The position numbers and the translations under genes were made by a program. A stretch of 64,000 nucleotides of DNA from Sporosarcina sp. FSL K6-2383 (GTDB lineage Bacteria > Bacillota > Bacilli > Bacillales_A > Planococcaceae): contig NZ_CP152017.1 of NCBI RefSeq assembly GCF_038618305.1, positions 3,422,501 through 3,486,500 of the forward strand. Reading direction: 5' to 3'. The notes beneath the pieces are model-generated. The model saw only the letters and a program-made list of their open reading frames with translations. It had not been told where the DNA came from and made no database searches. Below are positions 1-9,398 of this stretch, piece by piece. Numbering within the stretch: position 1 is the stretch's first letter; every line of letters starts with the position of its first letter.

Positions 1-501
1 ATTTTCAATAATGGCGAGTCTGGCAAGATGATGAAGCGATTTGACTACATGATGATAGGCATCCATATAGTTTCCTTGCTCGAAAAAAGTCTTTCCTTCC
101 ATATAGCCTCGCACAAGCTTTGAAAATTCTAACCCCATCTTCATCTTTTGCCCGTAAAAAGGATACTCCTGTAACTCCGTCCGTAATTGTTCCACAAATT
201 CATTGCGATCGTAGAAGACCTTACCGTAGAATAACCAATCAACCACTTTTCGTTTCGATCCAAGGAGTAACCACTTGCGTAATTGTTTTTCACTAATAAT
301 ATGCATTGCAGCTTTCCCGTTTCCATCCGTATAATGTTTCGTAAAGATAGGGATCTCTTCGTCAGCGGTAATGATTAAGAGGATCGCATCGAATGTATCC
401 GTAATCGGATCCCCTTTCCCTCTTTTTTCTACCAAAATGACGCCTAACGTCTCTGGAAAGCTTGCCCGTTCCTGATAAATCGGCCTAAGTACTTGTTCCA
501 C
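1..501 (-). CDS. ygxA: YgxA-like nucleotidyltransferase-like protein (N-terminal part, cut by the window edge)
   Basis: The reading frame is open for 167 codons from a GTG at 501 to the left edge, so the C-terminal part lies outside. The start is chosen because an AGGGAGGT ribosome-binding site sits 7 nt upstream; an in-frame GTG at 507 would be too close to it. The protein begins with VEQVLRPIYQERASFPETL, has no signal peptide, and is soluble. The family call rests on remembered similarity and on position: in B. subtilis ygxA is beside ygzB and perR, as here. The function of the family is not established; the nucleotidyltransferase label is by fold only. Confidence 0.72.
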   Translation of the reverse strand, partial: MEQVLRPIYQERASFPETLGVILVEKRGKGDPITDTFDAILLIITADEEIPIFTKHYTDGNGKAAMHIISEKQLRKWLLLGSKRKVVDWLFYGKVFYDRNEFVEQLRTELQEYPFYGQKMKMGLEFSKLVRGYMEGKTFFEQGNYMDAYHHVVKSLHHLARLAIIEN

Positions 502-630
502 TACCACACCTCCCTGTCATTTCCTTTCGACAAGGAGTCGTAAATCTCCTTTATTTGAAAGTCGGATAAATATCGTAAAAAGCGAAATATATGCTATAGT
601 AATTAAGGATCTATCAAGGAGGAACGCTAG

Positions 631-1008
631 ATGAAACCATATAAAAATAAGATAAACCGTATACGTTCGTTTGCTCTTGCTTTAATATTCATTGGGGTCG
701 TCATTATGTACATCGGAATTTTCTTCAGATCAAACGAGATCGTCATGCTCATTTTCATGACACTCGGCTTTCTCTCCATCATTGCGAGTACTATAGTTTA
801 CGCATGGATCGGTACGTTATCAACACGAGCTATTCAAATTCAATGCCCAAGTTGTGGCAAGCATACGAAAATGCTTGGACGTGTTGATATGTGCGGGCAT
901 TGTCGTGAGCCTTTGACACTTGATGCTTCATTAGAAGGCAAAGAATTTGATGTAGCTTATAACCGTCCCCAAAAACGAACAGCTAAACAGGCAGATGACA
1001 CAAAATAA
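631..1008 (+). CDS. ygzB: YgzB family membrane protein with zinc-ribbon (DUF2614)
   Basis: This 125-residue protein has two membrane segments (about 14-33 and 38-62) followed by a cytoplasmic tail holding two CxxC pairs (CPSC and CGHC), which resembles a zinc ribbon. The ATG is preceded by AAGGAGG at 8 nt. The extended -10-like TGCTATAGT about 35 bp upstream may be its promoter. Its convergent neighbour is perR, with which it shares a terminator, the same arrangement as in B. subtilis. The C-terminal 15 residues are basic and variable. Its function is unknown in the family; the assignment to YgzB is by sequence type and synteny. Confidence 0.85.
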   Translation: MKPYKNKINRIRSFALALIFIGVVIMYIGIFFRSNEIVMLIFMTLGFLSIIASTIVYAWIGTLSTRAIQIQCPSCGKHTKMLGRVDMCGHCREPLTLDASLEGKEFDVAYNRPQKRTAKQADDTK

Positions 1009-1055
1009 AAAACGTCTGATCTAACTTCTTAACGAAGTAGATCAGACGTTTTTTT
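1009..1055. terminator. Bidirectional terminator between ygzB and perR
   Basis: A long stem (AAACGTCTGATCTAACTTC pairing with GAAGTAGATCAGACGTTT) has A-runs and T-runs on both flanks, so it can stop transcription of ygzB on the plus strand and of perR on the minus strand. The last T-run overlaps the perR stop codon. Confidence 0.9.
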
Positions 1056-1497
1056 AATTGGCGCTCGCAACACGCGTAGCACATTCAGGACATGTCCCAT
1101 ATACTTCAAGACGATGCGAGTTCACTTCAAATCCTGTAACATGGGAGGCAAGACGTTCAACTTCTTCAAGTCCAGGATGGTGGAAATCAACAATCGTTCC
1201 ACACTCGTTGCAAATAATATGGTAATGATCATTTGTCACAAAATCAAATCGACTCGAAGCATCCCCATAAGTCAATTCTTTCACGAGCCCCGCATTTCGA
1301 AATACACGAAGATTATTATAAACTGTTGCAACACTCATGTTAGGAAAATCGCTTTCCAGTGATTTATATATTTCATCAGCCGTCGGATGTAATTCAGAAG
1401 AGATAAGATACTCTAATATCGCATGTCGTTGCGGAGTAATTCTTACACCATTTTTTTTCAATGCGTCTAAGGCATCCTTCAATCTCGCTTCAGACAT
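1054..1497 (-). CDS. perR: Peroxide-responsive repressor PerR (Fur family)
   Basis: PerR is a metal-dependent repressor of peroxide-defence genes that senses H2O2 by metal-catalysed oxidation of its own histidines. With the start at 1497 (147 aa) the numbering coincides with the B. subtilis protein: regulatory-metal ligands His37, Asp85, His91, His93 and Asp104 are all present, as are the structural zinc cysteines Cys96, Cys99 and the C-terminal CPEC pair. Two in-frame ATGs lie upstream (1500 and 1518); the 1518 start lacks a good ribosome-binding site. A perfect PerR box sits just upstream, so the gene is very probably autoregulated. The neighbours ygzB and bcp match the B. subtilis locus. 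Confidence 0.95.
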   Translation of the reverse strand: MSEARLKDALDALKKNGVRITPQRHAILEYLISSELHPTADEIYKSLESDFPNMSVATVYNNLRVFRNAGLVKELTYGDASSRFDFVTNDHYHIICNECGTIVDFHHPGLEEVERLASHVTGFEVNSHRLEVYGTCPECATRVASAN

Positions 1498-1531
1498 CAT
1501 ACATGCACCCCAATCCATAAAGATTATCTCT

Positions 1532-1546
1532 TTATAATTATTATAA
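1532..1546. promoter_or_regulatory. PerR box (perfect 7-1-7 palindrome)
   Basis: TTATAATTATTATAA matches the B. subtilis Per-box consensus TTATAATNATTATAA at every fixed position. It lies about 35 bp upstream of the perR start codon, in the position expected for negative autoregulation. Confidence 0.88.
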
Positions 1547-1619
1547 TTAGTTTACTTAAATTAGGGTGCATATGTCAACTAAAGCGATTAGGTAGGTCTA
1601 TTTCTCCTCTTTTACAAAG

Positions 1620-2567
1620 TCAATATCCATCCTCTAGGTCAATCAAATTCCGAAGATCTCGCTCGCCACTTAACCACTTTTCCAAATTTTCTTCTATAAC
1701 TACAAGGGCTCTGTCAACATACTTCCCTGACAGACTAGATACATGTGGTGAAACCGTACAATTCGAGAGGGACCATAATTCATTTTCTTGAGCTAACGGT
1801 TCCGTTTCAAATACGTCGAGCACCGCATGTCCAATGACTTCATTTTTCAATACTTCTATAAGAAGGGCTTCATCAACTAAGTCACCACGACCAAAATTCA
1901 GGAAAACAGCTGTCTCTTTCATCGCTTCAAAATGTTCTTTAGTAAGAAGCCCTTTCGTCTCCGGCGTACTTGGCAATACTGAAATAATATAATCAACTTC
2001 GGGTAGTCTAGAAACTAAGCTATCAAAAGTAATCATTTCATCCATCGACTCACATGCTCTTCCCGAACGGTTGCAACCAATTGTTTCAACTCCAAATGCC
2101 TGAAGCAGTCTACCAATTTCCGAGCCGATTGCGCCAGGACCCAGAATAAGCGCCGTCGATCCTTTCAATTCAGTTGAACCGACTTTCCGACTCCATTCCC
2201 TCTCCTGTTGCCGTTGGTAAATGAGAGGGAGCGACCGCTTCAGTGCTAGAATATGTGCCAACACGGATTCAGCCATCGGCGTTTTATGAATACCACGAAC
2301 GTTTGACATCACTAGCTGCCTCTTCGAAATTTCAGCAAGCGGCATTTTTTCAACACCAGCAGAGGCGACCATCAGCCATTCAAGGGATTTTGCCTGGTTG
2401 AGTAGGGTCACATCTATATCCTCGCCATACGTAACAATTGCATTAGCTTTCTCAATTAACTGTACTTCCGGAGTTTTGCCATAACGAAAAGAAACTTCAG
2501 GAAACTTCGTCAACAAGCGTTCTTTCTGATGTTCTTTAATCTCAAACGTGAACAATACTTCCATCAT
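1620..2567 (-). CDS. D-2-hydroxyacid dehydrogenase (NAD-dependent)
   Basis: This 315-residue enzyme of the D-isomer-specific 2-hydroxyacid dehydrogenase family interconverts a 2-oxoacid and a D-2-hydroxyacid with NAD(P)H. The nucleotide-binding glycine motif GPGAIG is at about 143-148. The catalytic triad of the family is visible as Arg227 (in FGRGD), Glu255 (in DVFETEP) and His275 (in SPHVS). The ATG at 2567 follows a GGGGGA site. It lies 17 bp downstream of bcp on the same strand and is probably cotranscribed with it. The exact substrate cannot be read from the sequence. I do not recall this gene between perR and bcp in B. subtilis, so it may be a lineage-specific addition. Confidence 0.85.
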   Translation of the reverse strand: MMEVLFTFEIKEHQKERLLTKFPEVSFRYGKTPEVQLIEKANAIVTYGEDIDVTLLNQAKSLEWLMVASAGVEKMPLAEISKRQLVMSNVRGIHKTPMAESVLAHILALKRSLPLIYQRQQEREWSRKVGSTELKGSTALILGPGAIGSEIGRLLQAFGVETIGCNRSGRACESMDEMITFDSLVSRLPEVDYIISVLPSTPETKGLLTKEHFEAMKETAVFLNFGRGDLVDEALLIEVLKNEVIGHAVLDVFETEPLAQENELWSLSNCTVSPHVSSLSGKYVDRALVVIEENLEKWLSGERDLRNLIDLEDGY

Positions 2568-2584
2568 ACATCCCCCTAGCTACC

Positions 2585-3061
2585 TCAAGATTTCACTAAC
2601 TGCTCCAACGTCGCAAACGCTTCTTCTATATGTCCCGCAACTTTCACTTTACGCCATTCCTTAACAACCGTCCCTGTCGGATCAATCAAAAACGTCGAAC
2701 GCTCAATGCCCATATACTCCTTACCAAAGTTCTTCTTCAACTTCCAGACATCATATAGTTCTGCAACTTCATGATTTTCATCGACAAGAAGAGAAAAAGG
2801 CAGCCCATGTTTCCCAATAAACTTGCCATGCGAAGCCTCACTATCTGGACTCACCCCAAGCACTACTGCATTGAGTTTACTAAAATCCTCATAGGCATCA
2901 CGGAAATCACAAGCCTGCATTGTACAGCCTGGCGTAGCATCTTTCGGATAAAAATAAAGAACTACATATTTTTTACCAGCAAACTCTTTTAATGAAACTA
3001 CCTCTCCCTTTTCATTTGGCAATGAAAATTCAGGTGCATGCAACCCTTCAAGTGTCGTCAT
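2585..3061 (-). CDS. bcp: Thiol peroxidase Bcp / peroxiredoxin Q (YgaF-like)
   Basis: This 158-residue peroxiredoxin reduces hydroperoxides through a peroxidatic cysteine. The TPGCTMQACDFRD segment holds Cys46 (peroxidatic, with the preceding Pro and Thr) and Cys51, five residues on, the resolving cysteine of atypical 2-Cys Bcp proteins. The usual motif is PGCTTEACDF; Met-Gln replaces Thr-Glu here. The protein is soluble and full length. It lies between perR and hemL2 as in B. subtilis (ygaF), which fits a role in peroxide defence. No PerR box was noticed at its own promoter. Confidence 0.92.
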   Translation of the reverse strand: MTTLEGLHAPEFSLPNEKGEVVSLKEFAGKKYVVLYFYPKDATPGCTMQACDFRDAYEDFSKLNAVVLGVSPDSEASHGKFIGKHGLPFSLLVDENHEVAELYDVWKLKKNFGKEYMGIERSTFLIDPTGTVVKEWRKVKVAGHIEEAFATLEQLVKS

Positions 3062-3188
3062 CGTCTATTCCTCCTATATGTTCTTTTCTTAATCCTATCG
3101 AACATCCTCTATAGTTTCAATTTCTTTGGCGTATACGCTCTATTTTGTTTACAATAGAAGGGTGATCAATTGAACGGAGGAATTATTT

Positions 3189-4493
3189 ATGAACAGATCA
3201 AATTCAGAACAAATTTATAATGAAGCATGCGAGCATATCGTAGGAGGAGTGAACAGTCCATCACGCGGCTACAAAGCAGTCGGTGGCGGAGCACCTACAG
3301 TAATGGAACGTGCAGAAGGCGCTTATTTCTGGGATGTCGACGGCAATCAATACATTGATTACTTGGCAGCATATGGTCCGATTATTACGGGGCACGCACA
3401 TCCGCATATTACTGAAGCCATTGTGAATGCAGCTAAAACAGGAATTCTATATGGCACACCTACACGCCATGAAGTAAAATTCGCAAAAATGTTGAAGGAA
3501 GCAATGCCAGGTATGGCTAAAGTTCGTTTCGTTAACTCAGGAACTGAAGCTGTTATGACAACAATCCGTGTTTCACGCGCATATACCGGCAGAACTAAAA
3601 TCATGAAATTCGCAGGCTGCTACCATGGCCACTCTGACCTTGTACTCGTCGCTGCTGGTTCTGGTCCTGCGACTCTTGGAACGCCTGATTCCGCTGGCGT
3701 TCCAAAATCGATTGCTGAAGAAGTAATCACAATTCCATTCAATAATCCAGAGGCTTATAAGGAAGCAATGGCAAAATGGGGAGATGAAATCGCTTGTGTC
3801 CTAGTCGAGCCAATCGTTGGAAACTTCGGGATTGTTGAACCTAATGAAGGATTCCTACCACTTGTGCATGAACTCGCTGCCAAAAAAGGTGCTTTGATTG
3901 TATATGATGAAGTAATTACGGCATTCCGCTTCCATTATGGTGGTGCACAAGATTTACTTGGACTTACTCCCGACTTAACTGCTTTTGGTAAAATTATCGG
4001 TGGCGGATTGCCAATCGGTGCTTATGGTGGTAAAAAAGAAATTATGGAACAAGTTGCTCCACTAGGACCTGCTTATCAGGCTGGAACAATGGCTGGGAAT
4101 CCTGCTTCCATGCTTGCGGGTATCGCTTGTTTGGAAGTCCTTCAAACACCTGGCGTTTACGAAGAAATGGATCGTCTTGGTACCATTCTTGAAACCGGTA
4201 TATTAGCGTCAGCAAAAGAGCACGCCATTACGCTAACAACAAATCGTTTGGGCGGAGCTTTGACACTATTTTTCACAGATGTAAAAGTAGAAAACTACGA
4301 GCAAGCTGAGGCAACAGATGGTGAGGTCTTTGCAAAATTCTTTAAACTGATGCTCAAAAATGGCATTAATCTTGCACCATCGAAGTATGAAGCATGGTTT
4401 TTAACAACTGCCCATACAGAACAAGACATTAAAGATACACTCGTTGCAGTCGATAAATCCTTTAAAGAACTGGCAACACTACTGAACGGTTGA
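3189..4493 (+). CDS. hemL2: Glutamate-1-semialdehyde 2,1-aminomutase 2
   Basis: This PLP-dependent mutase converts glutamate-1-semialdehyde to 5-aminolevulinate, the first committed tetrapyrrole precursor. At 434 residues it is full length for the family. The PLP lysine is Lys268 in [14 protein letters not shown], and Asp240 in [10 protein letters not shown] contacts the pyridine nitrogen. The ATG has an AACGGAGG site. It is the second-paralogue type called gsaB/ygaF-neighbour in B. subtilis, judging by its position next to bcp; the main hemL is normally in the hemAXCDBL operon elsewhere. Transcription diverges from the bcp-dehydrogenase pair. Confidence 0.93.
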   Translation: MNRSNSEQIYNEACEHIVGGVNSPSRGYKAVGGGAPTVMERAEGAYFWDVDGNQYIDYLAAYGPIITGHAHPHITEAIVNAAKTGILYGTPTRHEVKFAKMLKEAMPGMAKVRFVNSGTEAVMTTIRVSRAYTGRTKIMKFAGCYHGHSDLVLVAAGSGPATLGTPDSAGVPKSIAEEVITIPFNNPEAYKEAMAKWGDEIACVLVEPIVGNFGIVEPNEGFLPLVHELAAKKGALIVYDEVITAFRFHYGGAQDLLGLTPDLTAFGKIIGGGLPIGAYGGKKEIMEQVAPLGPAYQAGTMAGNPASMLAGIACLEVLQTPGVYEEMDRLGTILETGILASAKEHAITLTTNRLGGALTLFFTDVKVENYEQAEATDGEVFAKFFKLMLKNGINLAPSKYEAWFLTTAHTEQDIKDTLVAVDKSFKELATLLNG

Positions 4494-4553
4494 CCACGCT
4501 ACCACTTTAAGGTACAGTAGCGAAAAATGGCCTTAGCAGAAAGGAATATTCCT

Positions 4554-5636
4554 ATGAAACTTGGTGCCCGCATTTTTAAAACGGGCATTGCGATTGTATT
4601 CGCATTGTTCCTAGCAGAGCTGTTACAGTTGCCAAATCCCTTATTTGCAGGGATCGCAGCTATCTTTGCCATTCAACCGACAATCTATAGATCTTATTTG
4701 ACAATTATCGAACAGATTCAAGGAAATCTCATTGGCGCAGTTACTGCCGTTACTTTTGTACTTCTATTTGGTCATCAGCTAGTCGTTATTGGCCTTGCGG
4801 CAGTTATCATCATCTTAATCATGATTAAACTGGGACTGGAAAAATCAATTTCACTGGCGCTTGTCGTCATGATCGCCATTATGGAAATCAAAGGCGATGA
4901 GTTTTTATCATTTGCATTACTACGATTTTTAACCATTCTTATCGGAGTTTTAGCGGCTTTCGTTGTCAATTTGCTATTTATGCCACCGAAATATGAAACG
5001 AAACTGTTCGAGTCTATCCATTTAGCACAAGATGAGATTATTCGTTGGACCCGGCTTGCTGGTAGACAAGCCTCTGAACATATCGCGACAAAGAAGTCAC
5101 TTAAAAAGTTAGCAGAGCGTCTGACACAAGTCGAAGAATTTTACCTTCTATTTAAAGAAGAACGGAGCTACTTCAAAAAGAATTCACGTACCAAGGCGAG
5201 AAAGCTAGTGATTTATAGACAAATGGTCGCTACTTCAAAAAGCAGTTATGATGTCTTGAAAAGATTGCATCAATTTGAAAATGAGTTGATTAAACTACCA
5301 GAGCATTTCCGAATGATGGTTCAGGAACGCTTGGACACTTTACTCACTTATCATGAACAACTCCATTTAAAATTTGTTGGTAAGTTGAAGGTTGATAAGG
5401 AGAGCGCTAGCCAAAACGACGACTATATACAGCGCCATGAAGTAATGGAGATATTCGCGAAGGAGATCGGGATTACAAAGGAAGAAGAGGAGTTTTCTAC
5501 TTACCATCTTCTGCATGTTCTATCATCCATTTTAAATTATGAGGAGCAATTGGAGCATCTGGACATGCTTATTGTCTCATTCCAAAAATATCATAATAAC
5601 GAAATGAATATGAAATTAGAAGAAGAGATCTACTAA
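4554..5636 (+). CDS. YgaE-like FUSC/aromatic acid exporter family membrane protein
   Basis: This protein of about 360 residues has an N-terminal half made of six hydrophobic segments (to about residue 150 from this start) and a cytoplasmic, helical, charged C-terminal half, the plan of the ArAE/FUSC exporter family. I chose the ATG at 4554, which has AGAAAGGA upstream, over a GTG/ATG-type start 27 nt earlier that lacks a site. It follows hemL2 by 60 bp and may be cotranscribed. The gene occupies the ygaE position of B. subtilis. The transported substrate is unknown. Confidence 0.8.
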   Translation: MKLGARIFKTGIAIVFALFLAELLQLPNPLFAGIAAIFAIQPTIYRSYLTIIEQIQGNLIGAVTAVTFVLLFGHQLVVIGLAAVIIILIMIKLGLEKSISLALVVMIAIMEIKGDEFLSFALLRFLTILIGVLAAFVVNLLFMPPKYETKLFESIHLAQDEIIRWTRLAGRQASEHIATKKSLKKLAERLTQVEEFYLLFKEERSYFKKNSRTKARKLVIYRQMVATSKSSYDVLKRLHQFENELIKLPEHFRMMVQERLDTLLTYHEQLHLKFVGKLKVDKESASQNDDYIQRHEVMEIFAKEIGITKEEEEFSTYHLLHVLSSILNYEEQLEHLDMLIVSFQKYHNNEMNMKLEEEIY

Positions 5637-5655
5637 ATAATAGTATAAAAACCAA

Positions 5656-5692
5656 AAACAGCCTTGAAGTCATTGACTTCAAGGCTGTTTTT
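5656..5692. terminator. Bidirectional terminator between ygaE-like gene and the peptide ABC operon
   Basis: AACAGCCTTGAAGTC and GACTTCAAGGCTGTT form a 15-bp stem with a 5-nt loop, followed by T6 on the plus strand and preceded by A-rich sequence, serving both convergent units. Confidence 0.88.
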
Positions 5693-6582
5693 TAATTCTT
5701 CATCCGAGGATCTAGCGCATCACGTAAGCCGTCACCCATTAGGTTAAAGCCAAGGACGGTGAACATAATCGCGAGTCCTGGGAAAATCATTGTCCATGGA
5801 GCGGACTGTAAATAGTTTTTCGAGTCGGCGAGTATTGTTCCCCATTCCGGTTGCGGTGCCTGAGCTCCTAAACCTAGGAAACCAAGAGCAGCCGTTTCTA
5901 GAATTGCCGTTGCAATGGCAAGCGTGCCTTGAACAATGACGGGTGCCATCGAGTTCGGCAAAATGTGGGAATATAGAATCCTTACATCCTTCATCCCAAT
6001 CGCCTTCGCTGCCATAATATACTCATCTTCTTTAATACTCAATACTTTTGAACGAATGAGCCGTCCAAAGTTCGGCACATTTATAATCGCAATTGCGATA
6101 AGTGCATTTTGTAAGCTTGGGCCGAGTACAGAAACAATTGCAATCGCTAATAGAATAGAAGGAAATGCAAGCATAATATCAAACAGCCTTGAAATCACTA
6201 TATCTACCCAACGACCATAGTACCCCGCAAGAATTCCAAGTATACTTCCAATAACGACTGATCCAATGACCGAGAAGAAGCCAACCGATAAAGAAATACG
6301 CGCGCCGTAGATAATTCGAGATAAGATATCTCGACCAAGATCATCCGTTCCGAGCCAGTATTCACTGGAAGGAGGGAGAAGCCGATCAGCTAGAACTTGA
6401 TCGTTAATACCTTCTTTCGCAATCCATGGACCGAAAATCGCAAGTAGCACGAAGAAAATTACAATTCCAGCACCGACCACAGCAACTTTGTTCTTACTGA
6501 AACTTCTCCATGCTTCACGCCCAGGTCCTGCTACTTTTTCAATTTCCACTTTATCATTCACTTTTGGCACTAATTCAGACAT
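5692..6582 (-). CDS. Peptide/nickel ABC transporter permease, DppC/OppC type
   Basis: This 296-residue inner-membrane permease has one N-terminal membrane segment after a soluble tail of about 30 residues, then the five-segment BPD-transport core. The EAA loop is seen around EYIMAAKAIGMKD, the site that contacts the ATPases. The typical ending LGFNLMGDGLRDALDPR is intact. It is the last gene of the operon, 17 bp after the DppB-type gene. It acts with the partner permease, the lipoprotein receptor and the two ATPases to import short peptides or a related solute; the substrate is not readable. Confidence 0.9.
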   Translation of the reverse strand: MSELVPKVNDKVEIEKVAGPGREAWRSFSKNKVAVVGAGIVIFFVLLAIFGPWIAKEGINDQVLADRLLPPSSEYWLGTDDLGRDILSRIIYGARISLSVGFFSVIGSVVIGSILGILAGYYGRWVDIVISRLFDIMLAFPSILLAIAIVSVLGPSLQNALIAIAIINVPNFGRLIRSKVLSIKEDEYIMAAKAIGMKDVRILYSHILPNSMAPVIVQGTLAIATAILETAALGFLGLGAQAPQPEWGTILADSKNYLQSAPWTMIFPGLAIMFTVLGFNLMGDGLRDALDPRMKN

Positions 6583-6599
6583 AAATGCTTCCCCCTTCC

Positions 6600-7604
6600 T
6601 CAGTCATATTTAATCCTTGGATCGATGAGACCATACAACAGGTCGACAACCAGGTTAATCATGACGAAGAAGAATGCGACGATGAGTATGCCTGATTGAA
6701 TGACTGGATAGTCCCTTGCACCGATGGCTTCGTAAATGTAACGCCCAATACCAGGCCAAGCGAAAATCGATTCTGTTAAAATCGCTCCGCCGAGCAGCAT
6801 CCCCATTTGTAATCCAATAATCGTTAGTACAGGAATAATCGCATTTTTCAACGCATGTTTATATACAACCCAAAACATTTTTTGTCCTTTTGCACGAGCT
6901 GTACGTACATAATCAGCCCGCATAACCTCAAGCATACTCGAGCGTGTCATCCGCGCAATAATCGCCATCGGAATTGTCGCAAGCGCTAGCCCCGGTAAAA
7001 TAAGGTGACGAATGACTTGCCATAACTGGTCAAAACGCCCTTGAATAAGGCTATCAAGCACATAAAGATTCGTTATGGCACTTACGGGGTCTCGTACTTC
7101 CTCCCGTCCAGTCGTCGGTAGCCAGTGAAGCTCTAACGCAAATACCCATTGACCCATTAAACCCAGCCAGAAAATGGGCATCGATACTCCAACAAGCGCT
7201 AAAATCATGGCCGTATAATCAAACCATGAATTTTGGAACCATGCCGAAATAATACCCGCATTAATACCGATAACAATAGCGATAATAATAGCAAAAAGCG
7301 CCAGTTCAAAAGTAGCTGCAAAATAAGGCCAAATTTCATCCGCTACAGGTGCCCGCGTTCTCATCGATTCGCCAAGATCACCTTTAAATAGATCTCCTAA
7401 ATAATGAAAGTACTGAATATACCATGGATTATCGAGTCCAAGCTTAATCGTCAATGCCTCAACAGCCTCTTTACTTGCCTGTTGGCCAAGAATGATCTGT
7501 GCGGGATTACCCGGAATGGCCCGGATGATCATGAATACGATGAACGTCATCCCAAGTAGGACAGGAATGAGCTGCAGCAACCTTTTCCCAATATAGCTGA
7601 GCAT
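6600..7604 (-). CDS. Peptide/nickel ABC transporter permease, DppB/OppB type
   Basis: This 334-residue permease has six predicted membrane segments. It opens with the family signature MLSYIGKRLLQLIPVLLG and the extracytoplasmic loop AIPGNPA, and carries the EAA loop at VRTARAKGQKMFWV. The C-terminal LLYGLIDPRIKY is typical of DppB. It is separated from the upstream receptor gene by 145 bp that contain a hairpin with a T-run, so receptor and permease levels are probably uncoupled. Confidence 0.91.
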   Translation of the reverse strand: MLSYIGKRLLQLIPVLLGMTFIVFMIIRAIPGNPAQIILGQQASKEAVEALTIKLGLDNPWYIQYFHYLGDLFKGDLGESMRTRAPVADEIWPYFAATFELALFAIIIAIVIGINAGIISAWFQNSWFDYTAMILALVGVSMPIFWLGLMGQWVFALELHWLPTTGREEVRDPVSAITNLYVLDSLIQGRFDQLWQVIRHLILPGLALATIPMAIIARMTRSSMLEVMRADYVRTARAKGQKMFWVVYKHALKNAIIPVLTIIGLQMGMLLGGAILTESIFAWPGIGRYIYEAIGARDYPVIQSGILIVAFFFVMINLVVDLLYGLIDPRIKYD

Positions 7605-7693
7605 AAACTTTCCCCCTCCAACACTTTATCTCTACTATGTATTAACTGTTACTTTTATCAATTGCACCGAAGACTTCAATCAAGAGTCAAGTT

Positions 7694-7728
7694 AAAAAAG
7701 GGAGAAATCTTGCAGACCTCTCCCTTTC
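7694..7728 (-). terminator. Intercistronic hairpin between receptor and permease genes
   Basis: On the minus strand AAAGGGAGA and TTCTCCCTTT pair around a loop of about 12 nt and are followed by T6. Its placement after the lipoprotein gene and before the permeases suggests partial termination that keeps the receptor in excess, as seen in other binding-protein operons. This is inference. Confidence 0.75.
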
Positions 7729-7748
7729 CTTCTATTACTAAAAACAGA

Positions 7749-9398
7749 TTACTTAAATTCTACGCTTGATAGTAGATCCGATCCAGTTGGATGCGGAAGG
7801 AATCCTGATAGATCACTAGCGCCACCTAGAAGTGGAGTCGAGTGAGCTAACGGTACCCATGGAGCTTCCTCATGGATAATTTCCTGTGCTTTTTTGTAAA
7901 GCTCATTACGTTTCGCTTCATCTGTTTCAGTTTGTGCTTGAATAAACAACTCGTGCATTTCATCATTTTGATAGTACGTATAGTTATTGCTTCCGATATT
8001 ATCTTCATCTAGAAGAACGTATAGGAAGTTATCTGCATCTCCGTTATCACCAGTCCAACCAAGCATGAACGCATCTGCGTCTCCTTTACTTGCAAGATCC
8101 AAGTAAGTTGCCCACTCATGTGACACAATAGTCGCCGTGATGCCAACATCTGCAAGGTTTTTCTGAATAACTTCAGCTACTTTTTTACCGTCTGGCATGT
8201 ATGGACGTGGTACAGGCATTGCCCATAGTTCCATCTCAAAACCATCTGCTAATCCAGCTTGTGCAAGAAGTTCTTTTGCTTTTTCAGGATTATAGTCGTA
8301 TCCTTCGATATCATCGTTATAGCCTGAAATTGATGGCGGCATTGGGTTTTTCGCAATATTTGCACGCCCTTCAAAGAATGCATCGACGATAGATTGTTTG
8401 TCAATCGCATGGTTAATCGCTTGACGTACTTCTTTCTTGTCGAAAGGAGGACGTGTAACTGTTAAACCTAGGTAACCAACGTTCATAGATGGACGTTCAA
8501 ACAACTGTAGGTCAGCGTTTCCTTCGATTGCTTTACCATCAGATGGGTTAATACCATCTGCAAGTTCGATATCCCCATTCATCAATGCATTCAAACGTGC
8601 AGTGTTGTCAGGAATTGAACGGAAAATAATTTTTTGAAGTTTTGGTAGTCCCTCTTGCCAATAATCATCGAATTTCTCGATTGTAATTGTTTCATTCGGC
8701 TTCCAGTCAACAAATTTGAAAGGACCTGTTCCAACTGGGTTTCTTTCAAATTTGTCATCGCCTTCTTCAAACGCTGTTGGACTTGCAATGGCAAACATAC
8801 TCATTGCAATGTTTTTTAAGAATGGTGCTTGTTGACGTGTCAATGTAATCACAACTGTGTTATCGCCATCAGCAGTTACTGAATCAATAACGCGTTCTGG
8901 ATCATCCTTGAAACCACCGAACATTGAGTAGTAGTAAGGGAATTTATCTGCGTCTCCATTTGCCCAGCGGTCAAAGTTTTTAACAACCGCTTCTGCATTG
9001 AAGTCAGTTCCATCATGGAATTTAACGCCTTCACGTAGAGTGAATGTATACGTCAAACCGTCTTCACTTGTTACCCACTCAGAAGCTAGACCCGGTTGAA
9101 TTGTTGTATCTTCTTCTCCAAAGTTCAACAGTGTTTCATAAAGGTTAACTGTAACCTTGAAGGATTCCCCTTCAGTAACACGGGATGGATCAAGAGAAGT
9201 AGAGTCTCCACCGCGTCCGAATACCAATGTATCCTTGACGTCTTTGTCATCCGTTGCTTTCTCTTCACTCTTTGTACCTTCTTCTTCCTTACCTGTACCT
9301 TCATCCTTCTCGTCGTCACCTGATCCACAGGCTGCAAGTGCTGCCGAAAGTACCAGTAGCATCATCAAGCCAAATAACCAAAACTTCCTTTTATTCAT
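7749..9398 (-). CDS. Peptide ABC transporter substrate-binding lipoprotein (SBP family 5)
   Basis: This 549-residue receptor has a lipoprotein signal peptide ending in the lipobox LAAC, so Cys24 becomes the lipidated N-terminus. It is followed by an acidic, Lys/Glu/Asp-rich linker of about 35 residues and then the family-5 solute-binding domain (TLVFGRGGDSTSLDPSRVTE onward). The start ATG overlaps the stop of the upstream ATPase gene by 4 nt. It resembles DppA/GsiB-type proteins, which bind dipeptides, oligopeptides or glutathione. The ligand cannot be decided from sequence alone. Confidence 0.9.
   Translation of the reverse strand: MNKRKFWLFGLMMLLVLSAALAACGSGDDEKDEGTGKEEEGTKSEEKATDDKDVKDTLVFGRGGDSTSLDPSRVTEGESFKVTVNLYETLLNFGEEDTTIQPGLASEWVTSEDGLTYTFTLREGVKFHDGTDFNAEAVVKNFDRWANGDADKFPYYYSMFGGFKDDPERVIDSVTADGDNTVVITLTRQQAPFLKNIAMSMFAIASPTAFEEGDDKFERNPVGTGPFKFVDWKPNETITIEKFDDYWQEGLPKLQKIIFRSIPDNTARLNALMNGDIELADGINPSDGKAIEGNADLQLFERPSMNVGYLGLTVTRPPFDKKEVRQAINHAIDKQSIVDAFFEGRANIAKNPMPPSISGYNDDIEGYDYNPEKAKELLAQAGLADGFEMELWAMPVPRPYMPDGKKVAEVIQKNLADVGITATIVSHEWATYLDLASKGDADAFMLGWTGDNGDADNFLYVLLDEDNIGSNNYTYYQNDEMHELFIQAQTETDEAKRNELYKKAQEIIHEEAPWVPLAHSTPLLGGASDLSGFLPHPTGSDLLSSVEFK

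Noticed and set aside
141-326. 61-codon ORF on the minus strand
   Set aside because: It lies inside the ygxA-like gene in another frame and has no ribosome-binding site; the real frame runs from 501 to the left edge.
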